Assembly: GCA_943371535.1 (NCBI GenBank)
Contig: CALRVE020000003.1
Span: 62,001-126,000, forward strand
Length of the DNA stretch: 64,000 bases
Source of the DNA: UBA1930 sp943371535
GTDB lineage: Bacteria; Bacteroidota; Bacteroidia; Chitinophagales; Chitinophagaceae
Direction: 5' to 3'
A program made the translations under genes and the position numbers. Positions 35,285 to 45,350 of this stretch are shown here, piece by piece. Positions within the stretch are counted from its first letter, which is position 1; each line of letters begins with the position of its first letter. The notes under the pieces are model-generated. The model was not told the origin of the DNA, did not search any database, and saw only the letters and a program-made list of their open reading frames with translations.

Positions 35285-35680
35285 TTATCTAGCAAAGGGA
35301 ATTGAGCCAGTAAAACCTATCATCATTAATCCTAATGCCACAAATGATGCTACAATAATCATTAATATAAATGTAATCAAATAGTATCTTCTTAGGTTAC
35401 TAAAACTTTCGGTTAATAAACCTTCATCGGCTGTTGAAAGTGCTTGTGATAATTTATTTGCGAAATTTAATAATAGCACATTTAAAAATACCGTTATGCC
35501 TGTGCCAATAAGTTCACCAAATATGGAATTGTTTTTAAATGCTGTAAATAATTGTAATCCTTGTGTTATAAAAGCTATAATAGCACAAATTTTTGCCCAT
35601 TTGGCAACAGATTCCATGTTTTCTTTTAACGCAGGAGAAATACTTAAACCTTCGAATATGCTTGATTGATTGTTTTCCAT
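35285..35680 (-). CDS. Small integral membrane protein (DUF5362-like), paralogue A
   Basis: A 131-residue protein with three hydrophobic segments (about 30-50, 55-75, 98-125) and a soluble N-terminus MENNQSSIFEGLSI. I do not recognise a function; it resembles the Bacteroidota DUF5362 family. It shares the N-terminal MEN(N/E)QSS(I/L)F motif, the ...GKWAK/AKWAK block before the first helix and overall layout with the gene 4 bases upstream, so the two are tandem paralogues. Confidence 0.7.
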   Translation of the reverse strand: MENNQSSIFEGLSISPALKENMESVAKWAKICAIIAFITQGLQLFTAFKNNSIFGELIGTGITVFLNVLLLNFANKLSQALSTADEGLLTESFSNLRRYYLITFILMIIVASFVALGLMMIGFTGSIPFAR

Positions 35681-35684
35681 TGTA

Positions 35685-36125
35685 TTAATTTAAAAAAGTA
35701 AATAAATTGCTAATTGCTCCAATAATCGAAAATATACCTGTAACAATTAAATAGGTTTTAAACGAATTAAATCCTTCTTCTAATGCATTTTGGTCTTGGT
35801 AAGTAGTTGCTTTAATTAGGTTGTTACCAAATTTATACAGCAAATTAATGTACAGCATTAGTAAAAGTCCAATTACTAATGCTATAACTGGCAAAACAAT
35901 TCCCATTGATCTGTTATCAATTAATTCACTAATATTTTCTGGGAGAAATTCTTGTAGTAAATATTTTGCAACAATGCCAGCAAAAGCTATAAACAAAACT
36001 ACAATTGCTATCAATACGCCAAATATTAAGGATACTCTTTTAGCCCATTTACCTATGGCATTTAATTCATTGGCAGCCATATTGTCGATACTAAAATCGA
36101 AAAGAGAAGATTGTTCATTTTCCAT
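35685..36125 (-). CDS. Small integral membrane protein (DUF5362-like), paralogue B
   Basis: A 146-residue protein with hydrophobic segments at about 30-52, 76-96 and 125-144 and the N-terminus MENEQSSLFDFSI, like its downstream neighbour. It has a slightly longer loop between the first two helices (LLQEFLPENISELID). Function unknown. The pair forms a compact leftward unit. Confidence 0.7.
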   Translation of the reverse strand: MENEQSSLFDFSIDNMAANELNAIGKWAKRVSLIFGVLIAIVVLFIAFAGIVAKYLLQEFLPENISELIDNRSMGIVLPVIALVIGLLLMLYINLLYKFGNNLIKATTYQDQNALEEGFNSFKTYLIVTGIFSIIGAISNLFTFLN

Positions 36126-36200
36126 ATACAGTTATTTTGTATGGGAAAAGTATTCATTCTATTAATAGTAAACAAATAATTGTTGAAACGCATGTAAATA

Positions 36201-36512
36201 TTAATACACTAAATCTTCATAAGCTGCTTGAAGCTCATTATACGCATGTTGATCTTTGGCATCTTTTGCAGCATTCATGCCTTTCTCGTACCACTCAATA
36301 GCTTCTTGTGTTGCTCCATTTCGTTCTAATAACTTCGCTAAATGGTAGTAACTACCAACATAGTTGGGCGATTGAGTGAGTATTTTTTCAAACAATGGTT
36401 TTGCTTCGGCATCATTGTCAATTTTAATGTATTCTAATGCCAAAGCATGTAATAAAAAGTTATCGTTAGGGTTGGTTTGTAAGAAATCTATGATGCGTTG
36501 TATTCTATCCAT
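36201..36512 (-). CDS. Small tetratricopeptide-repeat protein
   Basis: A 103-residue protein made almost entirely of about two and a half TPR units (DNFLLHALALEYIKIDNDAE; PNYVGSYYHLAKLLERNGAT; QEAIEWYEKGMNAAKDAKDQ). No signal peptide, so probably a cytoplasmic protein-interaction module. No partner is evident nearby. Confidence 0.78.
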   Translation of the reverse strand: MDRIQRIIDFLQTNPNDNFLLHALALEYIKIDNDAEAKPLFEKILTQSPNYVGSYYHLAKLLERNGATQEAIEWYEKGMNAAKDAKDQHAYNELQAAYEDLVY

Positions 36513-37059
36513 AAACCAAAGGTAAATGAGTGTGTATTATTTATAGAACAATTGTACCAGCATTTTTGAGATGAATGTTTGCAGAGTGAACATTGAACTC
36601 AATCAACTATTTTTACCAATACCCAAGAACGGTTTCATTAATGTAAATCATCTAATTTTTATAGATTAATTATTTGTTCAGGCAAGTTGAATTAGGTTAT
36701 GTAGCTGAAGAGTGCGACGCCACAACAGCATCATTGATGTACTAAACTTGGGTACAAAAAATAAATTAAACAATTGAAGTTAGAAACTGTTTAAGAATTT
36801 GGGTGTATGAAAAAATGCTTTATTGTTTCTGTCAATGAGATGTTAGTTTAATTATTAAAAACCATTTGTAAACAAATGATTTTTAATTTGACCACAAAGG
36901 CATAATGACCACAAAGAGAAAACTTCGTTTTCTTTTCTTAGTGCCCTTTGAGCCTTCTTGGTTAACATGTCATTCCTGTCTGCCGTCAAGGCAGGCTCAA
37001 AGAGCTTTTATGCGAAGCGAAATTGTTTACTTAAAAGACATAACATAAATAAAAAAAGA
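36513..37059. other. 547-base spacer rich in dispersed repeats
   Basis: No credible gene. It holds a copy of the GAGTGCGACGC repeat (36707-36734), an imperfect inverted repeat made of ACCACAAAGGC-type and GCCTT-TTGGT-type sequence (36888-36964), and a hairpin CTGCCGTCAAGGCAG at 36980-36994. The reading frame of the next gene runs back into this DNA, but those residues are repeat-derived and not counted as coding. Confidence 0.6.
36707..36734 (+). repeat. Dispersed GAGTGCGACGC repeat, copy 3
   Basis: GAAGAGTGCGACGCCACAAC followed by AGCATCAT; aligns with copy 1 along its length. Confidence 0.65.
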
Positions 37060-38601
37060 ATGAATATTAGTAAGATTATAACATTGGGTCAGTTAAAAAA
37101 AAGTGGCTATAAAACTTTGTCGGTGAAAGATGAAGTGAGGAAAAATCTGATAGGTAAAATTCAAGCTAAGGAAAACCCTTTTACTGGAATTATTGGTTAT
37201 GAAGACACCGTAATTCCTGATACAGAAAGAGCTTTGTTGAGTAGGCATAATATTTTGTTTTTGGGTTTACGTGGACAAGCAAAAACCCGTATGGCAAGGC
37301 AAATGGTAGATTTATTGGATGAATATATTCCTGTAATTGCAGGCAGTGAAGTAAATGATGATCCTTTGAATCCGTTGAGCAAATATGCAAAAGATTTAAT
37401 TGCTGAACATGGCGATGAAACACCTATTCATTGGGTGCATAGAAAGGAACGTTATGGAGAGAAATTAGCAACACCCGATGTAAGTGTGGCTGATTTAATT
37501 GGAGATATTGATCCTATAAAAGCAGCAAACTTAAAATTGAGTTTTGCCGATGAACGTGTGATACATTATGGTATTATTCCACGTAGCAATAGAGGCATTT
37601 TTGTAATTAATGAAATCCCCGATTTACAAGCAAGAATTCAAGTGGCTTTGTTTAATATTTTAGAAGAAGGCGATATTCAAATTCGTGGATTTAAGTTACG
37701 AATGCCATTGGATATTTTATTTGTGTTTACTGCAAACCCTGAAGATTATACTAATCGAGGAAGTATTGTTACACCTTTAAAAGATAGAATTCAAAGTCAG
37801 ATTTTAACACACTATCCAAAAACCATAGAAGAGAGTTTAGCCATTACCGAACAAGAAGCCAATATTTTACCAGAACAACAAGATAAAGTTGCAGTGAGTG
37901 ATTTGGTAAAACGTTTGGTAGAACAAATTGCCTTTGAAGCAAGAAGCAATGAATATGTTGATAAGAAAAGTGGTGTAAGTGCAAGACTAACTATTGCTGC
38001 GTATGAAAATATTGTGAGTAGTGCCGAACGTAGAGCTATTATTAATAATGAACAACAAACACAGGTTTGGATAAGTGATTTGGTGGGAGTAATTCCATCG
38101 TTAACAGGCAAGATTGAATTGGTGTATGAAGGTGAGCAAGAAGGCCCATATCAAGTGGCTGTGAATTTAATTGATAAAGCAATTCGTACTTTGTTTGTGC
38201 AGTATTTTCCTAATCCTGAATTGGCTAAAAAGAAAAGAGCTACAGGTAAAAAAAGTGTAGAAGAAAAGCCAGATGAAAATCCGTATAAACTGATTACACG
38301 TTGGTTTGATGCAGGGAATCATTTAGATGTTTTGGTAGATATGAAAGACGAAGAAAAAATACAAGCATTGTATAAAGTAGATGGATTGTTTGGGTTAGTG
38401 AAAAAATATTTTCATGCAGCTGGCGATAAAGAAAATGCTTTGTTGATGGAGTTTGTATTGCATGGGTTATCTACCTACTCATTAATTAGCAAGAAAATAA
38501 TTGAGGGTAGAATTGAGTTCAAAGATTTAATGGGCAGCATGATGAATTTAAACTCTATGAACTTTAGTGATGATGAATTAGAAGAAGACGATTTTAGATA
38601 G
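37060..38601 (+). CDS. AAA+ ATPase of the magnesium chelatase / MoxR-like group
   Basis: A 513-residue ATPase. Walker A is FLGLRGQAKTRMAR near residue 67; the Walker B strand reads GIFVINEIPDL, with Asn where Asp is usual; FTANPEDYTNRGSIVTPLKDR carries sensor 1 and the arginine-finger region. The C-terminal 200 residues are helical (the ChlI lid and an extra domain). These ATPases normally act with a von Willebrand factor A partner, which is not adjacent here. ATG at 37060 is preferred; the upstream frame to 36958 is repeat DNA. Confidence 0.83.
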   Translation: MNISKIITLGQLKKSGYKTLSVKDEVRKNLIGKIQAKENPFTGIIGYEDTVIPDTERALLSRHNILFLGLRGQAKTRMARQMVDLLDEYIPVIAGSEVNDDPLNPLSKYAKDLIAEHGDETPIHWVHRKERYGEKLATPDVSVADLIGDIDPIKAANLKLSFADERVIHYGIIPRSNRGIFVINEIPDLQARIQVALFNILEEGDIQIRGFKLRMPLDILFVFTANPEDYTNRGSIVTPLKDRIQSQILTHYPKTIEESLAITEQEANILPEQQDKVAVSDLVKRLVEQIAFEARSNEYVDKKSGVSARLTIAAYENIVSSAERRAIINNEQQTQVWISDLVGVIPSLTGKIELVYEGEQEGPYQVAVNLIDKAIRTLFVQYFPNPELAKKKRATGKKSVEEKPDENPYKLITRWFDAGNHLDVLVDMKDEEKIQALYKVDGLFGLVKKYFHAAGDKENALLMEFVLHGLSTYSLISKKIIEGRIEFKDLMGSMMNLNSMNFSDDELEEDDFR

Positions 38602-38616
38602 ATATTAAAAAAAGCA

Positions 38617-38662
38617 TTTTCCTTGGTTGTTATATTTCAAGCAATATAACAACCAAGGAAAA
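38617..38662. terminator. Long bidirectional hairpin terminator
   Basis: Perfect 20-bp stem TTTTCCTTGGTTGTTATATT with its complement at 38643-38662 and loop TCAAGC. A strong T-run follows on the minus strand, so it chiefly ends the giant leftward gene. Confidence 0.88.
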
Positions 38663-38700
38663 TTTTATCTTAGCTTCTTTTGAGGATTTTCATAGTTCAA

Positions 38701-41700
38701 TTATCTCAATATTGTTAGGGTTCCAGTCATAACTTTTGCTCCACTCTTTGGGTTAATCACATAATAGTAAACACCAACTGGTAAAGGTTTGCCTTTATAG
38801 GTACCATCCCATGATCTTGCATAACCATTACTGCTGTAAACGGTTTGACCGTTTCTATTAAACACATCAACGGTTGCTCCAACATAGTTATTTAAATAGG
38901 TAATATCCCAAGTGTCATTAATACCATCACCATTGGGTGAAAATGCATTTGGTATAATGGGTGTTCTTAATAGCAATACTCTTACTGTATCGCTAGCAGC
39001 ACAACCACCTGTACCTTTAACAGTTAAAGTATACAAACGATCTGCTAGTGGAGTACTGGTTGGTCTTAATAAAGTATCATAATTTAAGTACAAAGAAGGC
39101 GTCCATTTGTAAGTTAAATTAGTGCCACTCACAGTTGGTTGTAATTGTACAGTTCCACCTTGTAATACCCATAAATTAGCTCCTGCATCTACCACAGGAT
39201 AACTGTTTACCTTAACAGGTTTAACTTTAGTGTTGCTTTTACAACCTCTATTGTCTACATGGAAATAACTTACGTTATAAGTACCTGAACTTGCATATCT
39301 ATGCGTTGGATTAGTAGCAGTTGAAGTATTGTTGTCTCCAAATACCCAACTTCTCGATGTTACTGCACCAACTGATGCACTTACAAAACGAATACTATCG
39401 TTCAAACAAACTTCTGCAGGCACTGCATTAAAATCTGCTACAGGTTCAGCATATACTGCTGTTAGTATTTTAGTGGTGTCTTTAGTACAGTTATACTGAC
39501 TTCTAACAGTTAATTTAACCGTAAACGGTCCGGTTGAACTATAGTTATGTGTTGGATTTGGAAGCGTAGAACCAGCAGTATTATTCGGGTTTCCAAAATC
39601 CCATGTATATGTTGGATTTGCATCATCAGCAACAGTAGATAGGTTGGTAAATGTTGCTGCACCTGTTGGCAAGCAAACTGCTGTTGGTAAATTAAAGTTG
39701 GCAAATGGTCGGCTTCTAACCACTAAAGGTTTGGTTCCAGTTGCAATACAATTGTTGCCATTTCTAACAGATAAACTTACTGTGTAATTACCTGCAGTTT
39801 GATAAATATGAGTGGTAGAAGATCCTGTTCCTGTGGATGAATTGCCAAAGTTCCAACTCCAATTACTCAATGCACCACCATTAGCAGTAGAATTATCGGT
39901 AAATGTGATAGCCGATTTTTCACAATTCAAAGTACCAATGGTAAAATCTACAGTTGGTAATTGCCAAACTGTAACATTAGTTGTATCAGCATCTTTACAA
40001 CCATTATTTGCATTATAAGTACCAATTATTTGGAAGGTGCCAACTCCAGCTGTTAATGGATTGAATGTATTGCCACTCACTCCAGTTCCTGTATAAGTAA
40101 AACTACCCGGCAAACTGGTTGTTTCGTTAAACTGTGTAATATTGAATGTGCTTGCATTTGCACAAACATTTGGTAAAGCAGTATGTGTTACATTAGGTGT
40201 TGGATTAAGTGTAATATTATGTGTTACTGGTGAACTGATACAACCTTTATCGCTGGTTACAGTTAAGGTTACAGTTTTAACCCCTGTTGTAGTATAAGCA
40301 TGTTTTGGGTTTTGTAGGGTTGACGTAACTCCACCTCCAAAATTCCAATTCCATTGTGTAACTGTATTTCCTGAACCTCCATTACTTGATGCACTGCTGA
40401 ATTGTATTGAATCTCTTAAACATGCATTAGATGGTGCAGTAATTACAGCAGTAGGTAACTGGTAAATTGTAGATGAAAGAGCTTTGGTAATATTATCGGT
40501 ACAACCATAATTATTTAAGGTTACTGTTAAGCTAACATTAAAAGGACCTGTTGAAGTATAAATATGTGAAGGGTCTTTTGCTGTACTAGTATTTGGATTG
40601 CCAACAGTTGCATTAGGGTCATTAAAGTTCCATAAATAAGTAACGCCTGTTACAGGGGTACTTAAGTTGGTAAACTGCATACTTCCACCTAAGCAAATAC
40701 CAGGCGGTGTTTGAAAGTTCACAACTGGTTTTGCAATCACTACAATATTTGTGTCTTGAATTACACTTTGACAACCAGCTGCATTTTTTATATATAGTTT
40801 TACATTATATGTTCCAGCATTGGCAAAAGTGTGTGAAACTGGAGCTGTAGGAGAAGTGCCTGTAACAACTGTATTCGGAGTTCCATCGTTCCAATCCCAA
40901 ACCCACTCAACAGCATTTGAGCTAGATAAATCATTGAATGTAACAGATTCACCTGCACAAATAGTGTCTTTTGAAGCTAAGAAATTTGCATTCAAATTGA
41001 ATGATAAATCTACAAACACACTATCTTCTGAAAAACAACCAACACTATTAATGGTTTTTAATTTTGCCCAGTAAGAACTAACACCTGAACTTAAGGGAGG
41101 ATAAACATGTGGATTAGGTACAGGATTTGGATTTGAAGTATTGGTAGAAGTATAATTGGTGTTATCTCCAAAATTCCATTGCCATTGCTGAATGGTTGTA
41201 CCTGCAAGTGGAGTTGTATTATCAGTAAAAGTTACAGATGTACTTCCGCAAGCTCCATTAACAGCAGTGAAGGCAATATCGTCATGACCAACAGTAACAT
41301 TAATTACATGTCTGCTTTCGCTACCACATTCACTTACAAAAGTTCCTTTTGCAATGGCTGTAATTTGAAAAGTACCTTCTTGCGAAAAGTTATATAAATG
41401 TGGGGAAGAGTATAAATAATAAGTTCTTCCGTCTACAGTAATAGTTCCATCATGTGTTGCATAAAATGTTCCAGGATTACTAGGGTTTGGTGTTAGTGCT
41501 CCTCTTACAACGCCTGTTGGTGTTATGGAAGCGTTTGTTCCTGGGTCCCATAAAACACTATCTACTTGGTTTATCAAATAAGGTAAAGCAATTTTTAAAC
41601 GTACAGGATTGTTTACACAGGTTTTTACAGATGCTGTAGATGTATCGGTACCAAAGGGATTTTGTGCAACACTTATAGAAGATAAATTTTTAATAGCAGT

Positions 41701-44700
41701 GCCAGCATTATAGCCATAACTTTCACCATCACCCATACCATAAGCAATTGCATTAAACGGAATATCTGATTTTAAAGTGTTTGAAGAGTTTGGACTAACT
41801 CTAAATTTAGCTACATAATAATTGGTATCGTGTGGGTGTTTTACAAATGCATTAGCAATTGGAATTGTACCTCCTGTGTTATAACAAGTTCCATTGTTAG
41901 CAGTTATTTGATTAATTCCAGTATCGGCTACGGCTGCATTATTTATTCTAAAACTAAGAATACCCTCTTTTTTTATTACCACATTTATATAATGCCCATT
42001 GTAACTTGCACTCGGATTTTTTATTGGTGCCGAGTAAACGGTTACTTTATCAATAGCTTGTTGTACTGGGCTTAAGATAATCATTTCAGGATCCCCATTT
42101 CCTTTACTTCCATTGGCATTTGCACAACCTCCTGCAGTGATAAATTGTGTTACATTAATTGGTTTATCACTTTCAATTAATAAGGATTCTCTACTGGCAA
42201 ATTGATAATATAAATTATTGATTAAACCTGTTAATGGCGTAGTTCTTGTAGGATTATTAACCCATACTCTTGTAGTAGGATCGTCAACAGTAATTCTATA
42301 CAAATTGAACTCCATTGTTTTAGTAGGAACTGATATGTACTTTGTACCCCAAGCTACTTTTGGAAACATTTGTTGAATTAAATGATCAGATCCAGAGTTT
42401 ATAGAAGTACAATTTGAGGCATTTACTAAGCATCGGCCATTACCCCCAAATACAGCAATTTGTTTATCACAATTTGTCCAAACTTTACTACCAGTTAAAT
42501 CCAAACCATTGGCATCATTACCACCATCTTTTATGAAACCCATGGCATTAAAAACTTCTCCTTTGTTTAATATAATTGGTCCGTAAGTAACTCCTTTTTG
42601 ATACTTTACCATCGTTGCATTATGATTGTCTGTAAATATTGCAGAGGGTACTGAGTCTAATACATCTTGACTAGGAGTAAACCAAATGGGTGTATTATTT
42701 TCTTTGGCAATTACAAAAAAGAATGAATTTGGGTTAGAGTTATTCGAAAATCCACCTACCCATCTAGTATCAGTAGGCTGACCACCAAATGCTTGAACTG
42801 TGTAGGCAGAATTCCAAGTATTTGAAGGGAAAATCATTGATGCAGCTCCAGAATTTCCAGTGTTATATGAGTGCATCCAAACAGAAATGGGTACTCCATT
42901 GGTGCTATAAATATGAATACCTCTTTTGCTAACTCCTGTATAAAAAAGTCGAGTATCAGGTAATCCAGTTGGGTTCATATTATTGGTAGTGCTACCTGTA
43001 GGAAATCCTGTAATTTCTGTAACCGTATTGGGTTGTATGGTTATACCAGTTCTTGGGAAACCAACAGCTCCTATTACTCCAGGAATTTCAACATTTACAA
43101 TTGCAGGTTGACTTCCTTCTGGAGCAGAAATATAAATGGATAGTTTAGTTTCTCCAGAGCTACCGGCTCTATCTTTCATTTTTTCTTGATACCCAAATCC
43201 AGTCCAAAAATCTGTACCAGAATTGGTTAAAACATTTTGGTCTTGTACAATATTTCCTTGAGTAAAAACCGTATCAGCATTAATTGGAATTGTACCCCCA
43301 CCAGTATGTACAATTGCACCATTGTAAGTACCGTAAGTATTAGTCTTTAATCTAACATAAATGCGTCTAGAAGTAAAAGTGCTGTTGGTATATGTTAGTG
43401 TAGTTGTAGTAGCAAATCCTGTATTACTTTGTGTAGAAACTTCATAACCATTAGGTGCTTGAACAGTAATTGTTCCTGTTGCTGGATTTAGGTATTGGCC
43501 ACTCAATAAATAACTCAAAATAGGTTGTGTTCCATTAAAAGTTACTGCACCAAAACTTAAATTAAGTGGTGTAGCTGATAAAACAGGAACTGGAGCAGTG
43601 GTAGTAAATTGAATTTGATTGCCATAGCTTGTACCAACAGCGTTCTCTGCATAAGCTCTCACATAATAAGTTGTGTTAGGCGTTAAATTAGTTATTAAAC
43701 TACTAAAGGTTGTTCCAAACACACCTTGCTGTGTTTTAGTAGTTAACGCAACAGTAGGGTTGGGGTTGGTACTCCAACAAATTCCTTTTTGTAAAATGGT
43801 TAATCCACCACTATCAGTAACATTTCCTCCACTTGTTGCCCTATTCGAAAAAATATTGGTGGCAGCATTGGTTGTAACAGTGGGCAAAACAGCCGCCAAT
43901 GTTGTAAAAGGTAGAATTGCACCATAATACACATTGCCGTCTAAAGCTCTTACATAAGCTCTTGCATAATATTGGGTTCCATTGGGTATTAATCCTGTAG
44001 CTTGATTGGTAAAGTTACCAGGAAAAGTGTTCATGTTGGGTGGCGTTACTACAGTCTTTGTAGGCAAACTAACAGTAATACCAGTATTGGCAGTGTGCCA
44101 AATAACACCATAGTTATCAATTGGCATAGAAGGAATGGGTAAGCCTGCATTTACAGTTCCATTAATATTTGCAGTATTAATTCCTGCAGTTACAGTATTT
44201 GTGCTTACTGTTGGAGCTGTACCTACTGGAACAATATTGATGTTTAATGAAACTACTGCTTGGAAATTTCCAGAAAATGTAAAACGCATAAACAAACCAG
44301 GAGCAATTGGTGTTGTAGGAGTACAAATAATTGTTCCACATTCATTACTGTTGATTGTTCCTGTGGTGGTAAAAGGTACATTGTTGTAAGTACCATTTAA
44401 ACTAGTTGATGTAGCAAAGCCTGTAAGCGTTCTATTATTTGATGTAGAAAAAGCATTGATTTCAATAGAGTTTACTGTACCTGTTGAACGGAATATCAAT
44501 AAACTACTCGATGTTCCTGCACCATTGGTATAACCAAAACAAGCTGGACTCACTGTATTAAAAGTAGCTATTCCACCATTGGTTCTTGCATGATAACTTC
44601 CTACACTAGGCTTCTCATAGCCGCCAATAGTAACATTGTGCACGTTATTAGGGGCATTAAAATCGAAAACTTGAATAATTTGGGCTTGAGTAACGTTTGT

Positions 44701-44817
44701 ACTTCCAATCAAAACAAACAGAGTAGCCATTAAGTAATCGAATCTTCTCTTTGTAGAGAATAGATTTAAGAGCAGAAATTGAATAATACTTCTTTTCAAT
44801 ACAGCAATTTGTTTCAT
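38701..44817 (-). CDS. Giant secreted PKD-repeat protein with T9SS C-terminal domain
   Basis: A 2,038-residue protein. Order: signal peptide (ATLFVLIGSTNVTQA), an Ig-like N-terminal domain, two fibronectin III-like domains (about 210-410, with NTTYYVRAYAENAVG), an Ig-like domain, an IgGFc-binding-like region (about 535-900: LTNSGTDFWTGFGYQEKMKD ... VWMHSYNTG), about seven PKD domains with W(N/V)FGD-type cores, and a CHU_C sorting domain (IPNAFSPNGDGINDTWDI ... GVYYYVINPKSGAKVM). The last domain directs type IX secretion and surface attachment. Probably an adhesin or gliding-associated protein. ATG at 44817 is chosen; the frame opens two codons earlier at TTG. Confidence 0.9.
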   Translation of the reverse strand: MKQIAVLKRSIIQFLLLNLFSTKRRFDYLMATLFVLIGSTNVTQAQIIQVFDFNAPNNVHNVTIGGYEKPSVGSYHARTNGGIATFNTVSPACFGYTNGAGTSSSLLIFRSTGTVNSIEINAFSTSNNRTLTGFATSTSLNGTYNNVPFTTTGTINSNECGTIICTPTTPIAPGLFMRFTFSGNFQAVVSLNINIVPVGTAPTVSTNTVTAGINTANINGTVNAGLPIPSMPIDNYGVIWHTANTGITVSLPTKTVVTPPNMNTFPGNFTNQATGLIPNGTQYYARAYVRALDGNVYYGAILPFTTLAAVLPTVTTNAATNIFSNRATSGGNVTDSGGLTILQKGICWSTNPNPTVALTTKTQQGVFGTTFSSLITNLTPNTTYYVRAYAENAVGTSYGNQIQFTTTAPVPVLSATPLNLSFGAVTFNGTQPILSYLLSGQYLNPATGTITVQAPNGYEVSTQSNTGFATTTTLTYTNSTFTSRRIYVRLKTNTYGTYNGAIVHTGGGTIPINADTVFTQGNIVQDQNVLTNSGTDFWTGFGYQEKMKDRAGSSGETKLSIYISAPEGSQPAIVNVEIPGVIGAVGFPRTGITIQPNTVTEITGFPTGSTTNNMNPTGLPDTRLFYTGVSKRGIHIYSTNGVPISVWMHSYNTGNSGAASMIFPSNTWNSAYTVQAFGGQPTDTRWVGGFSNNSNPNSFFFVIAKENNTPIWFTPSQDVLDSVPSAIFTDNHNATMVKYQKGVTYGPIILNKGEVFNAMGFIKDGGNDANGLDLTGSKVWTNCDKQIAVFGGNGRCLVNASNCTSINSGSDHLIQQMFPKVAWGTKYISVPTKTMEFNLYRITVDDPTTRVWVNNPTRTTPLTGLINNLYYQFASRESLLIESDKPINVTQFITAGGCANANGSKGNGDPEMIILSPVQQAIDKVTVYSAPIKNPSASYNGHYINVVIKKEGILSFRINNAAVADTGINQITANNGTCYNTGGTIPIANAFVKHPHDTNYYVAKFRVSPNSSNTLKSDIPFNAIAYGMGDGESYGYNAGTAIKNLSSISVAQNPFGTDTSTASVKTCVNNPVRLKIALPYLINQVDSVLWDPGTNASITPTGVVRGALTPNPSNPGTFYATHDGTITVDGRTYYLYSSPHLYNFSQEGTFQITAIAKGTFVSECGSESRHVINVTVGHDDIAFTAVNGACGSTSVTFTDNTTPLAGTTIQQWQWNFGDNTNYTSTNTSNPNPVPNPHVYPPLSSGVSSYWAKLKTINSVGCFSEDSVFVDLSFNLNANFLASKDTICAGESVTFNDLSSSNAVEWVWDWNDGTPNTVVTGTSPTAPVSHTFANAGTYNVKLYIKNAAGCQSVIQDTNIVVIAKPVVNFQTPPGICLGGSMQFTNLSTPVTGVTYLWNFNDPNATVGNPNTSTAKDPSHIYTSTGPFNVSLTVTLNNYGCTDNITKALSSTIYQLPTAVITAPSNACLRDSIQFSSASSNGGSGNTVTQWNWNFGGGVTSTLQNPKHAYTTTGVKTVTLTVTSDKGCISSPVTHNITLNPTPNVTHTALPNVCANASTFNITQFNETTSLPGSFTYTGTGVSGNTFNPLTAGVGTFQIIGTYNANNGCKDADTTNVTVWQLPTVDFTIGTLNCEKSAITFTDNSTANGGALSNWSWNFGNSSTGTGSSTTHIYQTAGNYTVSLSVRNGNNCIATGTKPLVVRSRPFANFNLPTAVCLPTGAATFTNLSTVADDANPTYTWDFGNPNNTAGSTLPNPTHNYSSTGPFTVKLTVRSQYNCTKDTTKILTAVYAEPVADFNAVPAEVCLNDSIRFVSASVGAVTSRSWVFGDNNTSTATNPTHRYASSGTYNVSYFHVDNRGCKSNTKVKPVKVNSYPVVDAGANLWVLQGGTVQLQPTVSGTNLTYKWTPSLYLNYDTLLRPTSTPLADRLYTLTVKGTGGCAASDTVRVLLLRTPIIPNAFSPNGDGINDTWDITYLNNYVGATVDVFNRNGQTVYSSNGYARSWDGTYKGKPLPVGVYYYVINPKSGAKVMTGTLTILR

Positions 44818-45051
44818 ATGCAACCTTGGGTTATTAAATTCGTTAGAACTGCGTAAAAATAGATTAAGCTATATTTTTAAGGCCATTTGCTGCTTTGTTT
44901 TAGGCTAGTTTCTACGCAATCGTTACCATTTTAGGGTTATTTTTGCATTGTTTTTTGCGAAAAACAATGTTGAATTTGCCTAAAAGTGTAATAATTGAAT
45001 CTTCCCACAAAAAAATATCTAAACTTTTTTTTTATTTCAGTAGTACACTCA

Positions 45052-45059
45052 TATCTTCG
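45052..45059 (+). promoter_or_regulatory. Candidate infA -7 promoter element
   Basis: TATCTTCG followed by CAGCCC, 15 bases before the infA ATG, so the leader would be very short. The upstream -33 position is T-rich without a clear TTTG. Confidence 0.5.
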
Positions 45060-45074
45060 CAGCCCGAAAAAATT

Positions 45075-45293
45075 ATGTCTAAGCAACAACTTATTAAACA
45101 AGACGGAGTAATCATTGAAGCACTAAGTAATGCCATGTTCAGAGTAAAACTTGAAAATGGTCACGAAATTTTGGCTACGATCTCTGGAAAAATGAGAATG
45201 CACTACATAAGAATATTACCTGGCGATAAAGTAGGGGTTGAAATGAGTCCTTATGATTTGAGCAGAGGTAGAATTAATTTTAGGTATAAATAA
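45075..45293 (+). CDS. infA: Translation initiation factor IF-1
   Basis: A 72-residue S1-type OB-fold protein (MSKQQLIKQDGVIIEALSNA ... RGRINFRYK). The frame is open further upstream, but the ATG at 45075 gives the exact IF-1 length. It heads the alpha-operon genes here; secY and map, often just upstream in other bacteria, are absent. Confidence 0.97.
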   Translation: MSKQQLIKQDGVIIEALSNAMFRVKLENGHEILATISGKMRMHYIRILPGDKVGVEMSPYDLSRGRINFRYK

Positions 45294-45350
45294 AAAATTG
45301 GCTAATAGTATAAAACTACTAGCATTTAGCAAATAGGAAAACTTATAACA

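Noticed and set aside
36958..37059. N-terminal extension of the AAA ATPase
   Set aside because: These codons run through a repeat hairpin and spacer DNA; the ATG at 37060 directly precedes conserved sequence.
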